DNA of 55,611 nt from Clostridiales bacterium (GTDB taxonomy: Bacteria > Bacillota > Clostridia > Christensenellales > Pumilibacteraceae), in contig JAFLVG010000004.1 of assembly GCA_022508445.1 (NCBI GenBank), forward strand, positions 1 through 55,611. Direction: 5' to 3'. The notes below the pieces were generated by a model. It did no database searches. It was not told the origin of the DNA and was given only the letters and a program-made list of their open reading frames with translations. Positions 7,967 through 16,982 of this stretch are shown in pieces. Both the position numbers and the translations under genes were made by a program. Positions within the stretch are counted from its first letter, which is position 1, and the number at the start of each line of letters is the position of its first letter.

Positions 7967-9654
7967 AGGCTTTGATTTTTAATTCCGGCGTCGGAAAGAG
8001 AATGGGCGAGCTTACGCGCAATACGCATAAGTCGCTTGCCGTATTGAACGACGGCGAAACCATTTTGGAGCGGCAAATCAGAATTCTGTCCGAATGCGGA
8101 ATACGTGAATTCGTAATTACGACAGGTCCGCACGAGGAGAAGCTCAAAGCTGTCACCGCACAATATCCGCAGCTTACGTTTAGGTTTGTGCGCAACGAAT
8201 TGTACGACAAGACCAATTATATCTATTCCTTTTATCTCACAAAGGAATATCTTGATGACGATTTTTTGCTATTGCACGGAGATCTTGTGTTCAACAAGAG
8301 GCTGGTTACCGATTTGCTTAATCACAGCGCGCCGTCGGTCGGGCTTATAAATAAATCAATAAAAAAGCCCGAAAAGGATTTTAAGGCGAGGGTTATAAAC
8401 GGATGTATTAAGGAAGTCGGCATAAACATCTTCGACGCCGATTGTTTTGCTTTCCAGCCGCTCTATAAGCTGTGCAGAAAAGATATAAACGCTTGGTGGG
8501 AGCGTGTTTCCGATTTTATTGCCCAAGGCACGAACGGGTGCTATGCGGAAAACGCACTAAACGAAATTACCGAAAAAGTCATGATTAAAGCTATGCGTTA
8601 CGACGACTATTTCATCGACGAAATAGATTGTCCCGAGGATTACGCGAGAGTGACCGCATGCATTCGCATATTCGACTTCGACGAGCAGGAAACGGCGTAT
8701 TCTCTCGACTTTTTGAAAGCATTGAACAATCCTCTTGTGGTCGTCGACAGTTTTTTGAAAGATGGATTCTCAACGTACAAGACGTTTTGCGATTTCAAGC
8801 CCAATCCCGTTTACGAAGACGTCATGAAAGGAGTTAAGGCATTCGAAGGTTGCGACAGCATAGTGTCCGTGGGCGGAGGAAGCGCCATCGACGTAGCGAA
8901 GGCCATTAAGTACTTTTTGTGCTTGGACGCGGACGGCAACTTTGTTTACAAAAATATCAAGCATTATTCGGTGCCGACAACGGCAGGTACGGGAAGCGAA
9001 TCTACGAGATATGCCGTTATCTACAAAGACGGCGTCAAGCAAACCCTTACCCATGACGCGCTTTTCCCGGACGTTGCAGTATTAGTCCCGCAATTGTTGG
9101 AGTCGTTGCCGCCGTATCAAAAGAAATGCACACTGCTTGACGCATTATGCCACGCAATCGAATCGATCTGGTCGGTAAATGCAACGGAGGACAGTAGACA
9201 GTACGCACGCGAGGCAATTGAACTCATAAAATCAAACTACAAAGCGTATGTGTCGGGTGAGGCATCGGTTATTCCCAAAATGCTAAAAGCGGCAAACCTT
9301 GCAGGCAGGGCAATCAATATTTCGCAAACGACGGCGGCGCATGCAATGAGCTATAAGCTCACTTCGCTTTACAAAATTCCGCACGGTCATGCCGTGGCGC
9401 TCACTCTGCCGTATCTGTGGCAATTGCTGATTGAAGCCGATTGTCAGTCTTTACAGTACGAGAATATTACCGTCACTGAATTCAACGAAATATATAACGA
9501 TCTCGGTCTTGACAGCGCGCTCGATATAAGCGAAGAGCAAATGGATATTCTCGTAAGTTCGGTCAATCTATTGAGGCTCGGGAATTTCCCATTGAAATTA
9601 AGCAAAGACGATATAAGGGGCTTGTACATGCGGATACGCAAACACGTCCGTTAG
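7963..9654 (+). CDS. LicC-like nucleotidyltransferase fused to iron-dependent phosphonoacetaldehyde reductase
   Basis: A 563-residue fusion. Residues 1-235 are a sugar-phosphate/phosphocholine nucleotidyltransferase: nucleotide loop NSGVGKRMGELTRNTHKSL, YSFYLTKEYL as in LicC, metal Asp in LLHGDLVFN and the acidic pair FIDEIDCPEDY. Residues 240-563 are a group III iron alcohol dehydrogenase: SVGGGSAIDVAKA, TTAGTGSE, and metal-binding His in LCHAIES, AAHAMSY and PHGHA. After aepX and aepY, the dehydrogenase half is most simply a phosphonoacetaldehyde reductase giving 2-hydroxyethylphosphonate, and the LicC-like half could load it with CMP. This replaces the usual transaminase branch to 2-aminoethylphosphonate. 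Start is GTG, overlapping aepY. No headgroup transferase is in the window. Confidence 0.82.
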   Translation: MKALIFNSGVGKRMGELTRNTHKSLAVLNDGETILERQIRILSECGIREFVITTGPHEEKLKAVTAQYPQLTFRFVRNELYDKTNYIYSFYLTKEYLDDDFLLLHGDLVFNKRLVTDLLNHSAPSVGLINKSIKKPEKDFKARVINGCIKEVGINIFDADCFAFQPLYKLCRKDINAWWERVSDFIAQGTNGCYAENALNEITEKVMIKAMRYDDYFIDEIDCPEDYARVTACIRIFDFDEQETAYSLDFLKALNNPLVVVDSFLKDGFSTYKTFCDFKPNPVYEDVMKGVKAFEGCDSIVSVGGGSAIDVAKAIKYFLCLDADGNFVYKNIKHYSVPTTAGTGSESTRYAVIYKDGVKQTLTHDALFPDVAVLVPQLLESLPPYQKKCTLLDALCHAIESIWSVNATEDSRQYAREAIELIKSNYKAYVSGEASVIPKMLKAANLAGRAINISQTTAAHAMSYKLTSLYKIPHGHAVALTLPYLWQLLIEADCQSLQYENITVTEFNEIYNDLGLDSALDISEEQMDILVSSVNLLRLGNFPLKLSKDDIRGLYMRIRKHVR

Positions 9655-9679
9655 TCCGTTAAATGCGAGGCGCAAAACA

Positions 9680-10147
9680 ATGCTCAAAAATGCAATATCT
9701 TTAATAGTCGCGCTGCTCTTGTGTTTGTCAGTTTGCGGATGCACAGACAATAGCAAAAAACCGAACAATGGCGGACAGCTCGGGGAAGACAAAATGTATA
9801 TTACGATTAACGACAATAAGCTCGATGTCGCACTTGCGGATAACTCCGCCGTCGCCGCGCTTATGGATATACTCGAACAGGGCGATATCGTGTACACTGC
9901 TGACGATTACGGCGGATTCGAGAAAGTAGGAGCATTGGGACACACTTTGCCGAGTAACGATTCCAGAATCACGACTACTGCGGGAGACGTAATACTTTAT
10001 TCGAGCAATCAAATCGTGCTGTTTTACGGAAGTAATACTTGGTCATATACTCGGCTCGGCAGAATCGAAGGATATTCGGCGAGTGAGCTTGCCACTCTAC
10101 TCGGCGCAGGCAAGGGCGCGCTCCAAGTTACAATCAGTTTGCAATAA
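9680..10147 (+). CDS. Lipoprotein with cyclophilin-like fold domain
   Basis: A 155-residue exported protein. Residues 1-20 are a signal peptide ending in a lipobox around Cys (LSVCGC). The rest matches the cyclophilin-like domain found in many small bacterial proteins, with the recognisable stretch DDYGGFEKVGALGHTLPSND, then ITTTAGDVILYSSNQIVLFYG and the closing SYTRLGRIEGY. It is a beta-barrel with no evidence of prolyl isomerase activity; family members have unknown or flavin-related functions. GCGAGG upstream is a weak ribosome site. The gene is 25 bases after the phosphonate operon and may share its transcript, but a functional link is not shown. Confidence 0.8.
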   Translation: MLKNAISLIVALLLCLSVCGCTDNSKKPNNGGQLGEDKMYITINDNKLDVALADNSAVAALMDILEQGDIVYTADDYGGFEKVGALGHTLPSNDSRITTTAGDVILYSSNQIVLFYGSNTWSYTRLGRIEGYSASELATLLGAGKGALQVTISLQ

Positions 10148-10193
10148 ATAAATAACCGAATTAAAATATCTTTAAAAGCCAATCATAGTAGAT

Positions 10194-10823
10194 ATGTTTG
10201 GCTCTAATATTAAAATCAAAGCAACTGTCAGTATTGTTCTTTCGGCATTGTTTTTGGGCGCTGTGGTTTTCTGTTATATAGACTGCCTTGGCAAATGCGT
10301 CGAAATGACGTTTTTATCAAACGTAACAATCGGTCTTTTATTGTTGTGCGCCGGCGTAAAGCTGCTGATAACAAATAAGGATATTCCGCAATTTCTGTAT
10401 CTCGATTGCGCAGTACTTATGGCGTCGGTGATGTGCGCGTGCTCGATATTCGCGCCCGAGGTGTGCTTTGTCGGTAGTTCTGTTTTGCTGCATATCGTTA
10501 CGCCCGTTTGCATGATGTCGTTCTTCTTTTTGTTTTGCGACGCTACGAAGTGCGGAAAAGCAAGCATTGCCACATCGCTCGTTTTTCCGAGCTTGTACTA
10601 TATTTTCATGATTGTTTACGGGCGTTTTGCCGACGTAAGCGTCTACGTCTATTTCGATACTAACGCTGTTGCGTTATTTAAACTTGTTCTTGTCGGGTTA
10701 TCTGCCGTTGTTATGCTCGGCGTGATTGCGGCAGTACTTCTTTTTTGCAATAGGTTTATGATAAGCAAGTTCTCGCGTCGCGCTTTCGCCGTCATTCAAA
10801 CGGAAAAAAGCAATGACAAATGA
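10194..10823 (+). CDS. Six-helix membrane protein, possibly Pr6Pr family
   Basis: A 209-residue polytopic protein with about six membrane helices. Short features recall the Pr6Pr group of bacterial membrane proteins: FLSNVTIGLLLLCAG in helix 2 to 3, LLHIVTPVCMMSFFFLF around residue 100, and PSLYYIFMIVYG near 125. These families have no known activity. No SD of note precedes the ATG at 10194. It ends 117 bases before the malic enzyme gene and has no clear terminator. The family call is tentative; that it is a real membrane protein gene is supported by continuous hydrophobic helices and no competing frame. Confidence 0.6.
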   Translation: MFGSNIKIKATVSIVLSALFLGAVVFCYIDCLGKCVEMTFLSNVTIGLLLLCAGVKLLITNKDIPQFLYLDCAVLMASVMCACSIFAPEVCFVGSSVLLHIVTPVCMMSFFFLFCDATKCGKASIATSLVFPSLYYIFMIVYGRFADVSVYVYFDTNAVALFKLVLVGLSAVVMLGVIAAVLLFCNRFMISKFSRRAFAVIQTEKSNDK

Positions 10824-10861
10824 ATTTGAAATATTAAACACAGCACGTGCAAATCAATCGA

Positions 10862-10890
10862 TTGACATTTGTCGAATATTCGGTTAAAAT
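10862..10890 (+). promoter_or_regulatory. Promoter of the malic enzyme gene, followed by an inverted repeat
   Basis: TTGACA (10862-10867), 17-nt spacer and TAAAAT (10885-10890). Directly downstream, ATTAGCGG (10892-10899) and CCGCTAAT (10912-10919) form a perfect 8-bp inverted repeat spanning the predicted start, followed by TTTTG. It could be an operator, a 5' hairpin or a weak terminator for the upstream gene. Confidence 0.7.
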
Positions 10891-10939
10891 TATTAGCGGT
10901 GACGGTTGTTGCCGCTAATTTTGTGTTCGGTGGTTTATT

Positions 10940-12112
10940 ATGGACGTTTACGAAAAATCATTGCAAAAGCATTACGAATGGGCAGGCAAGCTCGAAACGA
11001 CGCTTCGCGCCCCGATAGAAACTCTCGAAGATCTTGCGCTTTGTTACACGCCGGGCGTGTCGCGTGCTTGCACAGTAATAGCAGAGGATAAGAGCAAAGT
11101 ATTCGAGCTTACAAGAAGGCACAATACAGTCGCGGTAATAACCGACGGCACTGCGGTTTTGGGACTCGGCGATATCGGACCGGAAGCGGCGATGCCCGTT
11201 ATGGAAGGCAAGTGCGCCCTTTTCAAGGCGTTTGCCGATATCGACGCAACCCCTGTTTGCCTTGCTACCAAAGATACAGACGAGATAGTTAATACCGTTG
11301 CGAAAATCTCCAAAAGCTACGGTGGTATAAATCTCGAAGACATTTCGGCACCGCGTTGTTTCGAGGTGGAGCGCAGACTCAAAGAGCTGTGCGATATCCC
11401 TATTTTCCACGACGATCAGCACGGCACGGCAATCGTTGCCGGCGCGGCGCTGATCAACGCACTGCGCGTTGTGGGAAAGCGCATGCAGGATGTTCGCGTG
11501 ATTATAAACGGTGCAGGCAGTGCAGGCATTGCAATTGCCAAATTCTTCTTGGATATGGGGGTAGGTGATGTCGTATGCGTCGGCAGATACGGCGTTATTA
11601 CAGAAGATCAAAATTACCCCAATCCGGCACATAACGAGATAGCAAAACTCACTAACAAAAGCAAATTAAAGGGTTCGCTCACGGACGCCCTGCGCGGCTC
11701 GGATGTGTTTTTGGGCGTCAGTGTGCCCAAGATAGTGAGCCGGGATATGATAAGAGTTATGGCGAAAAATCCTATCGTTTTTCCGCTTGCAAATCCGGTG
11801 CCCGAAATCACGCGCGAAGAAGCGCTTTCGGGCGGCGCGGCGGTCGTCGGTACGGGCGCGTCCAATCAGCCCAATCAGATAAATAACGTACTTATTTTCC
11901 CCGGTATATTCAGGGGCGCGCTTGACGCGCGTGCGAGCGATATCAACGATGAGATGAAACGTGCGGCGGCACATGCGCTCGCTTCGCTCGTAACCGAAAA
12001 AGAGCTTTGCGCCGATTATATAATACCCAATCCGCTCGATAAGCGCGTCGTGCCTGCGGTTTCGGCGGCGGTCATAGAGGCGGCGAAAAAAAGCGGCGTT
12101 GCGCGCAAATAG
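10940..12112 (+). CDS. NAD(P)-dependent malic enzyme (malate dehydrogenase, decarboxylating)
   Basis: A 390-residue cytoplasmic enzyme oxidising malate to pyruvate and CO2. The N-terminal domain carries CYTPGV near 35, [13 protein letters not shown] near 70 and the metal-binding region [13 protein letters not shown] near 155, all hallmarks of the short bacterial malic enzymes. The Rossmann loop is [10 protein letters not shown] near 190. The length fits the single-domain type without the phosphotransacetylase-like extension. CGGTGG at 10928-10933 precedes the ATG. It has its own promoter and is followed after 12 bases by a HAD phosphatase gene. NAD versus NADP preference cannot be decided. 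Confidence 0.92.
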   Translation: MDVYEKSLQKHYEWAGKLETTLRAPIETLEDLALCYTPGVSRACTVIAEDKSKVFELTRRHNTVAVITDGTAVLGLGDIGPEAAMPVMEGKCALFKAFADIDATPVCLATKDTDEIVNTVAKISKSYGGINLEDISAPRCFEVERRLKELCDIPIFHDDQHGTAIVAGAALINALRVVGKRMQDVRVIINGAGSAGIAIAKFFLDMGVGDVVCVGRYGVITEDQNYPNPAHNEIAKLTNKSKLKGSLTDALRGSDVFLGVSVPKIVSRDMIRVMAKNPIVFPLANPVPEITREEALSGGAAVVGTGASNQPNQINNVLIFPGIFRGALDARASDINDEMKRAAAHALASLVTEKELCADYIIPNPLDKRVVPAVSAAVIEAAKKSGVARK

Positions 12113-12124
12113 TCGCGGCTCGAA

Positions 12125-12835
12125 ATGAAGACGGTACTGTTCGATCTTGACGGCACGCTTTTGCCGATGGATCAAAATGTTTTTATGAAGGCGTATTTCG
12201 GCGGCATTACGAAAAAGCTGTCACCGCGCGGATATGAGCCCAAACAGCTCGTAGACGGGATTTGGCGAGGCACCGCCGCAATGGTCAAAAACGACGGTAC
12301 AAAAACAAACGAGCAGGTGTTTTGGGCGGCGTTTTCGCGCATTTTCGGCGAAAAGGCCTATTCGGATATTCCGTATTTCGATGAGTTCTACAAGACCGAT
12401 TTCAATCTCATCAAGAACGCTTGCGGCTTCGATAGAAAAGCCGGCGAGACGATTAAGAACTTGAAGTCAAAAGGCTATAAGATTATAGTGGCTACAAATC
12501 CGTTCTTTCCCATGATTGCACAGCAAAGTAGATTGCAATGGGCAGGGATTGATTTAAGAGACGTCGATTACATAACCTCTTATGAAAACTCCCGTTATTG
12601 CAAGCCGAACATTCTTTACTATTCCGAGATAATGAACGTTTTCGGCCTCGATCCGCGTAATTGTGTTATGGTGGGTAACGACGTCACCGAGGACATGATT
12701 GCCGAAAAGCTCGGAATGCGCGTGTTTTTGATGACAAGGTGTTTGATAAACAAATCGAATGTAAATATCGATAATTACGCACACGGCGGATTCGACGAGC
12801 TTTCGGCGTTCATCGATTGTGAGGTGGCGCTGTGA
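12125..12835 (+). CDS. HAD-superfamily hydrolase
   Basis: A 236-residue haloacid dehalogenase-type phosphatase. Motif I is FDLDGTLLP at residues 5-13 (nucleophile Asp and acid/base Asp), motif II the Thr of VATNPFFP near 120, and motif IV MVGNDVTEDM near 181. A helical cap lies between motifs I and II, as in subfamily I. The substrate is unknown. The last four bases (GTGA) overlap the start of the next membrane protein, so these two are coupled, and the malic enzyme gene is 12 bases upstream. Confidence 0.85.
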   Translation: MKTVLFDLDGTLLPMDQNVFMKAYFGGITKKLSPRGYEPKQLVDGIWRGTAAMVKNDGTKTNEQVFWAAFSRIFGEKAYSDIPYFDEFYKTDFNLIKNACGFDRKAGETIKNLKSKGYKIIVATNPFFPMIAQQSRLQWAGIDLRDVDYITSYENSRYCKPNILYYSEIMNVFGLDPRNCVMVGNDVTEDMIAEKLGMRVFLMTRCLINKSNVNIDNYAHGGFDELSAFIDCEVAL

Positions 12836-13743
12836 TAAAGCGCGGCATCAAAAATTATTTTATCAGCTTGAAATATGTATTCACCATACTCGGTACTCTC
12901 GCGCTCGGTGTGGTTTTCGGTTTGAGCATTCTCATACCGGGTGTGATTTCGGCTTTTTCCGATCTTTACGAGGATATCGTCAAGGTAGTAAGCTCTACCG
13001 ATATCGATGTTGACGCATTGCGAACGTTTGTTTTAAGCTCCGTAAGAGCGCTCGATTGGAGTAATCCTATCGAAGCGGTCAAAACGATTTTTTCGCAGAA
13101 ATGGCTTACTGCCGAACTAGGCGGTTTTTTGGACGCGCTAGTGGGCGACACTTCGCAATTCGAGGCGCAGATACTTTCCGCCGTTCAAACTTGCCTCGAC
13201 GCTATCTTCGGATACGTTGTGGCTTTCGGCGTATTGACATTGCTCGGTCTGATAGGCGGATTCTATTTCACGAAATGGCTTGTAAGGCGAGGAATAGCAA
13301 AGCGCAAGTTCCGCATGTTTATAGCGGTGACCTTTGTCGAGACAATTCTTTCCGCTACGCTTATCGCAGGAACTTTGTGGCTTGCCGCAGTATGGTGGAA
13401 GAGCGTGTTTATAACTACGGTCGCCATGATACTTTTGGGCGGCGCGATTTCGCTTGTCGGGGCGTACATAGTACACGGAAGAGGAAAAATAGGATTTAAA
13501 AAAATTGTAAACGTCAAGAATATATTATTGTTGACGGTTACGAACGCAATAGTGTTTTTGCTGTCGTTGGCGTTCACCGTGGCGGCGATGTTTATCAATA
13601 TTGCGGCAGGTGTCTTTATAGGCATGGCGTTTGTCGCGCTTGCGTTTATCGTAATCGGGCTTAACGCCGAGGCATATGTTAAAGGTCTTGCCGAAGAGTG
13701 TGAAACAAAAGCCGAAAGCGGTGAGACGTGCGGCGCAGAATAG
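12832..13743 (+). CDS. Polytopic membrane protein of unknown function
   Basis: A 303-residue protein starting with GTG. It has one N-terminal membrane helix (about residues 14-40), a loop of roughly 80 residues rich in Asp and Ser, then about five further helices, and a short acidic cytoplasmic tail. I do not recognise a family. The layout of a first helix, a long loop and a helix bundle recalls the two unknown membrane proteins after ftsW (32946-34932), though no clear residue identity is visible. It overlaps the HAD gene by four bases. Confidence 0.6.
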   Translation: MIKRGIKNYFISLKYVFTILGTLALGVVFGLSILIPGVISAFSDLYEDIVKVVSSTDIDVDALRTFVLSSVRALDWSNPIEAVKTIFSQKWLTAELGGFLDALVGDTSQFEAQILSAVQTCLDAIFGYVVAFGVLTLLGLIGGFYFTKWLVRRGIAKRKFRMFIAVTFVETILSATLIAGTLWLAAVWWKSVFITTVAMILLGGAISLVGAYIVHGRGKIGFKKIVNVKNILLLTVTNAIVFLLSLAFTVAAMFINIAAGVFIGMAFVALAFIVIGLNAEAYVKGLAEECETKAESGETCGAE

Positions 13744-13766
13744 CTATTGCAGCTAACGGCAAACAG

Positions 13767-13795
13767 TTGTATTTTGTTCGTAAATGTGCTATACT
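13767..13795 (+). promoter_or_regulatory. Sigma-A-type promoter of lon
   Basis: TTGTAT (13767-13772), 17-nt spacer, TATACT (13790-13795). I see no CIRCE or CtsR-type heat-shock operator around it. Confidence 0.65.
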
Positions 13796-13811
13796 TATTC
13801 AAGGAGTAAAT

Positions 13812-13862
13812 TTGTTTGATATGGCAAGTTTATTGTGTTTAGGTGAAAGAAATGGAAAATAA
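13812..13862 (+). CDS. Short leader ORF overlapping the lon start
   Basis: A strong AAGGAG at 13801-13806 lies 5 bases before a TTG at 13812 that opens a 16-codon frame with an internal ATG at 13821 and a TAA at 13860-13862. The stop lies 8 bases inside lon, so ribosomes finishing this frame end next to the lon ATG at 13852. The predicted peptide (MFDMASLLCLGERNGK) has no known relatives. Its value, if real, is translational coupling. An alternative is that AAGGAG is a chance sequence and lon uses only AGGTGA at 13841-13846. Confidence 0.4.
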   Translation: MFDMASLLCLGERNGK

Positions 13863-16206
13863 GATAGCTTACGATGTAGAAGAAACGCAAATAATGCAGC
13901 CTGTCAAGGCGTACAAGATGATAGCGTTCCGCGGAAAAGTTGTTTTCCCGGGACAGTCCGTGCATTTCGATTTGGTGCGCGACAAATCGTACACCGCAAT
14001 CATGCAAGCCGTGGAATCGGGCGAGAGCGTGTTCCTCGTTGCGCAAAAGCGTGCGACAATGGTAAATCCGGCGCCGCAGGATATTTACCGCGTGGGCGTT
14101 CTTGCAACGATAAAGAATGCACAGCGCTTGCCGGGCGACGCCATGCGCGTAGTGTTTACGGCAGGACGGCGCATGCAGATAGACAGCTATGTTTCGCTTA
14201 CGCCGTACTTCGAAGTAACGCTCAAAGAGTACGAGTACGAGCCCGACGATCCGCTGTACTTGGAGGCGATAAAGCGTCGGCTCGACGAGCAATTCAAAGA
14301 ATACCGCAGAATAGACACGAAAATGCCGGGCGATGTTTTGAGCACGCTGTCCGTTGACGACGGCGAGCGTTTTGTATCCACGATTGCCGGCTATATCTTT
14401 TCTACCGACAGCGAGAAGCAGGCGGTGTTACAGACCAAAACGCTTTCGGGCCAGTACGAGCAGATTCTTACGGCGCTCGCAAAGGAAACGGAAATACGCG
14501 CAATGGAAAAGCGCATCTCGGCAAAGGTGCGCCAGAACATCGACCAGAATCAAAAAGAATATTACCTGCGCGAGCAGATACGCGCGCTCAAAGAGGAGCT
14601 CGGCGAGGACGCGGACGAGATTGACGAGCTGCGCGAAAAACTTCGCGGCATGAAAGACGCGATGCCCGAAATCGCATACGAGAAAGCCGAGAAGGAAATA
14701 AGCAGGCTCGAAAAAATGAATTCGTCAACGCCCGAGGCGAGCGTATCGAGATCGTATATTGAGCTTCTCCTCGATATGCCGTGGCAGCAATCGACTGTGG
14801 ACGACATTTCGCTCGAAAAGGCGAGGAAGGTGCTTGCCGAGGACCATTACGGGCTTGAAAAGGTCAAGGACAGAATACTCGAATATCTCGCGGTGTACAA
14901 GCTGACGCAAAATCTCAAAGCGCCTGTGCTGTGTTTTGTGGGACCTCCGGGTGTGGGCAAAACGTCTATTGTGCGCTCTATTGCGCGTGCGGTGAATAAG
15001 GAGCTTGTTACGATGTCGCTGGGCGGCATACATGACGAAGCGGAAATACGCGGTCACCGCAGAACTTATGTCGCCGCAATGCCGGGGCGTATCATCAACG
15101 GTATTCGTCAAGCAAAGGTTAACAATCCCGTGTTCCTTCTCGACGAGATTGACAAGATGACGGCGGATATTCACGGCGATCCGGCGTCGGCGCTTCTCGA
15201 AGTGCTCGATCCCAATCAGAACTATAATTTCAAAGACAACTATCTCGACATGCCGTTCGATTTGAGCAAGGTCATGTTCGTAACTACCGCAAACTCACTC
15301 GATCCGCTTCCGCCGGCGCTACTCGACAGATTGGAAGTCATCGAGCTTTCGGGTTACACCTACGAAGAAAAATTGCAGATTGCAAAGCGCTATCTCAAAC
15401 CCAAAGAAATAGCGGCAAACGGACTTTCGGGAGTCAAAGTGGAAATGAGCGACGCGGTTATATCGCACATCATTTCGGCGTACACACGCGAGAGCGGCGT
15501 CAGAAATCTCGAACGCGAAATAGCGACGGTAATGCGCAAGATCGCGCTCAAAGTCGTAGAGCAAAAGGAACAGCCCAAGTCATTTAAAGTCACCAAAAAG
15601 GATTTGGCGGAGTTCCTCGGCCCCGAAAAATTCAAAGAAAGCTCGGCAGTCGAGACCGACGAGGTCGGCGCGGCTACGGGGCTTGCTTGGACGAGCGTGG
15701 GCGGCGTTACTCTCTCAATCGAAGCAGCAATCATATCGGGCGGAAAAGGCGAGCTCAAACTCACGGGCAGTCTCGGCGACGTAATGAAAGAATCGTGTCT
15801 TGCCGCGCTTTCGCTCGTAAGGTCCAGAGCAGGTGTGTACGGCGTCAATGAATCTGCTTTTACCGATAATGACGTGCATTTGCATTTCCCGGAGGGCGCG
15901 ACGCCCAAGGACGGGCCGAGCGCAGGCATTACAATCGCCACCGCGCTTATGTCCGCTTTTTCCAAGATACCGGTCGCCCACGACGTCGCGATGACTGGCG
16001 AGGTTACGCTTCGCGGAAAAGTACTCGCTATCGGCGGACTGAAAGAAAAATCACTCGCGGCGTTCCGTGCCGGATATAAACGGCTGATTATTCCGCGCGA
16101 CAACGAAAAAGACCTAGTCGACGTTCCTGCCGAGGTCAAGCAAAAAATACAAATTATTCCCGTCGAGAATATCGATCAAGTGTTCTCGACCGTGCTTGTG
16201 AAATGA
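13852..16206 (+). CDS. lon: ATP-dependent protease La (Lon)
   Basis: A 784-residue cytoplasmic AAA+ serine protease that degrades damaged and regulatory proteins. The N-terminal substrate-binding domain (about 1-200) and coiled segment (about 200-280) are followed by Walker A GPPGVGKTS near residue 364 and Walker B VFLLDEIDKM near 425. The C-terminal protease domain holds the catalytic Ser in PKDGPSAGIT near 690 and the Lys of GGLKEK near 732. I chose the ATG at 13852 because AGGTGA lies 5 bases upstream; an in-frame GTG at 13843 would add three residues. It overlaps engB by four bases, the same lon-engB (ysxC) order seen in Bacillus. Confidence 0.96.
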   Translation: MENKIAYDVEETQIMQPVKAYKMIAFRGKVVFPGQSVHFDLVRDKSYTAIMQAVESGESVFLVAQKRATMVNPAPQDIYRVGVLATIKNAQRLPGDAMRVVFTAGRRMQIDSYVSLTPYFEVTLKEYEYEPDDPLYLEAIKRRLDEQFKEYRRIDTKMPGDVLSTLSVDDGERFVSTIAGYIFSTDSEKQAVLQTKTLSGQYEQILTALAKETEIRAMEKRISAKVRQNIDQNQKEYYLREQIRALKEELGEDADEIDELREKLRGMKDAMPEIAYEKAEKEISRLEKMNSSTPEASVSRSYIELLLDMPWQQSTVDDISLEKARKVLAEDHYGLEKVKDRILEYLAVYKLTQNLKAPVLCFVGPPGVGKTSIVRSIARAVNKELVTMSLGGIHDEAEIRGHRRTYVAAMPGRIINGIRQAKVNNPVFLLDEIDKMTADIHGDPASALLEVLDPNQNYNFKDNYLDMPFDLSKVMFVTTANSLDPLPPALLDRLEVIELSGYTYEEKLQIAKRYLKPKEIAANGLSGVKVEMSDAVISHIISAYTRESGVRNLEREIATVMRKIALKVVEQKEQPKSFKVTKKDLAEFLGPEKFKESSAVETDEVGAATGLAWTSVGGVTLSIEAAIISGGKGELKLTGSLGDVMKESCLAALSLVRSRAGVYGVNESAFTDNDVHLHFPEGATPKDGPSAGITIATALMSAFSKIPVAHDVAMTGEVTLRGKVLAIGGLKEKSLAAFRAGYKRLIIPRDNEKDLVDVPAEVKQKIQIIPVENIDQVFSTVLVK

Positions 16207-16799
16207 AAATCAAGTCGGCGCGGTTTGTAAAAAGTTGCGTCGAGCCTACTGCGGCGTGTGAATTCACGCCGCAGATTTGCGTTGCCGGAAGGTCAAATTG
16301 CGGAAAGTCCACGCTTCTTAATTTATTGATGGGCGCAAGACTGTGTAAAACGTCGCAAACCCCGGGGCGCACAAGACTGATAAACGTGTTCGAGGTAAAC
16401 GCGGACATACCTTTTTATTTCGTCGATCTTCCGGGATACGGTTACAGCAAAGCTACGAAAAGCGAAGCGGCGGAGTGGAACGAGCGCACTGACAAGTATT
16501 TCCGTTGCGGCAACGATATAGCGCAAACTCTCTGCCTTATGGATATACGCCGTGATCCGTCCGATCTCGATAAAGCTCTCATAAATTATCTGCGCGATCT
16601 CGGCTTGCCGTTCACGGTTGTGTTGACAAAAGCGGATAAGTTGAGTAGAGCGCAAGCAGGGGTTTCGGTAATGAAAATCGCCGCCGCACTCGGACTTGCG
16701 CGCGATAACCTCATTGTGACGAGCGGCGACAAAGGTACGGGCAGGGATGCGCTTTTAGACAGGCTTTATGAAATCCTATCCGCACACGAATCGACTTGA
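16203..16799 (+). CDS. engB: Ribosome biogenesis GTPase EngB (YsxC/YihA)
   Basis: A 198-residue TRAFAC-class GTPase needed for assembly of the large ribosomal subunit. All G motifs are readable: G1 GRSNCGKST near 28-36, G2 Thr in TPGRTRLINVF, G3 DLPGYGYSKA near 75, G4 TKAD near 142 and G5 SGDKGTG near 176. The Cys in G1 replaces the usual Val. Length and motif spacing are those of EngB and exclude larger GTPases such as Era or Der. The ATG overlaps the lon stop (ATGA), so the two are coupled. A terminator follows at 16874. Confidence 0.95.
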   Translation: MKIKSARFVKSCVEPTAACEFTPQICVAGRSNCGKSTLLNLLMGARLCKTSQTPGRTRLINVFEVNADIPFYFVDLPGYGYSKATKSEAAEWNERTDKYFRCGNDIAQTLCLMDIRRDPSDLDKALINYLRDLGLPFTVVLTKADKLSRAQAGVSVMKIAAALGLARDNLIVTSGDKGTGRDALLDRLYEILSAHEST

Positions 16800-16873
16800 T
16801 ACCGACATATAACGTCAGATAAGTTGTTGTCAAAAAAAGTCGCATGATAATCAACTTTCGGTTGAGTTATGTG

Positions 16874-16908
16874 AAAAACCGCGGAAACAAAGTTTTCACG
16901 GTTTTTTT
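16874..16908 (+). terminator. Rho-independent terminator after engB
   Basis: AAAAACCG (16874-16881) pairs with CGGTTTTT (16899-16906), with an inner pairing of GAAAC with GTTTTC, followed by a run of T. It ends the lon-engB transcript. Confidence 0.7.
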
Positions 16909-16982
16909 CGTAAAAAAATTACGGAAATACCTAAATTCAACTGAAAGTAAAGCGATTTCAACCGACAGTTTAGCCCGAAATG

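Noticed and set aside
7963-9654. Frameshift or assembly fusion between a nucleotidyltransferase gene and an alcohol dehydrogenase gene
   Set aside because: The frame is continuous, codon use does not change at the junction near 8690, and both halves are complete, so a true fusion protein is more likely.
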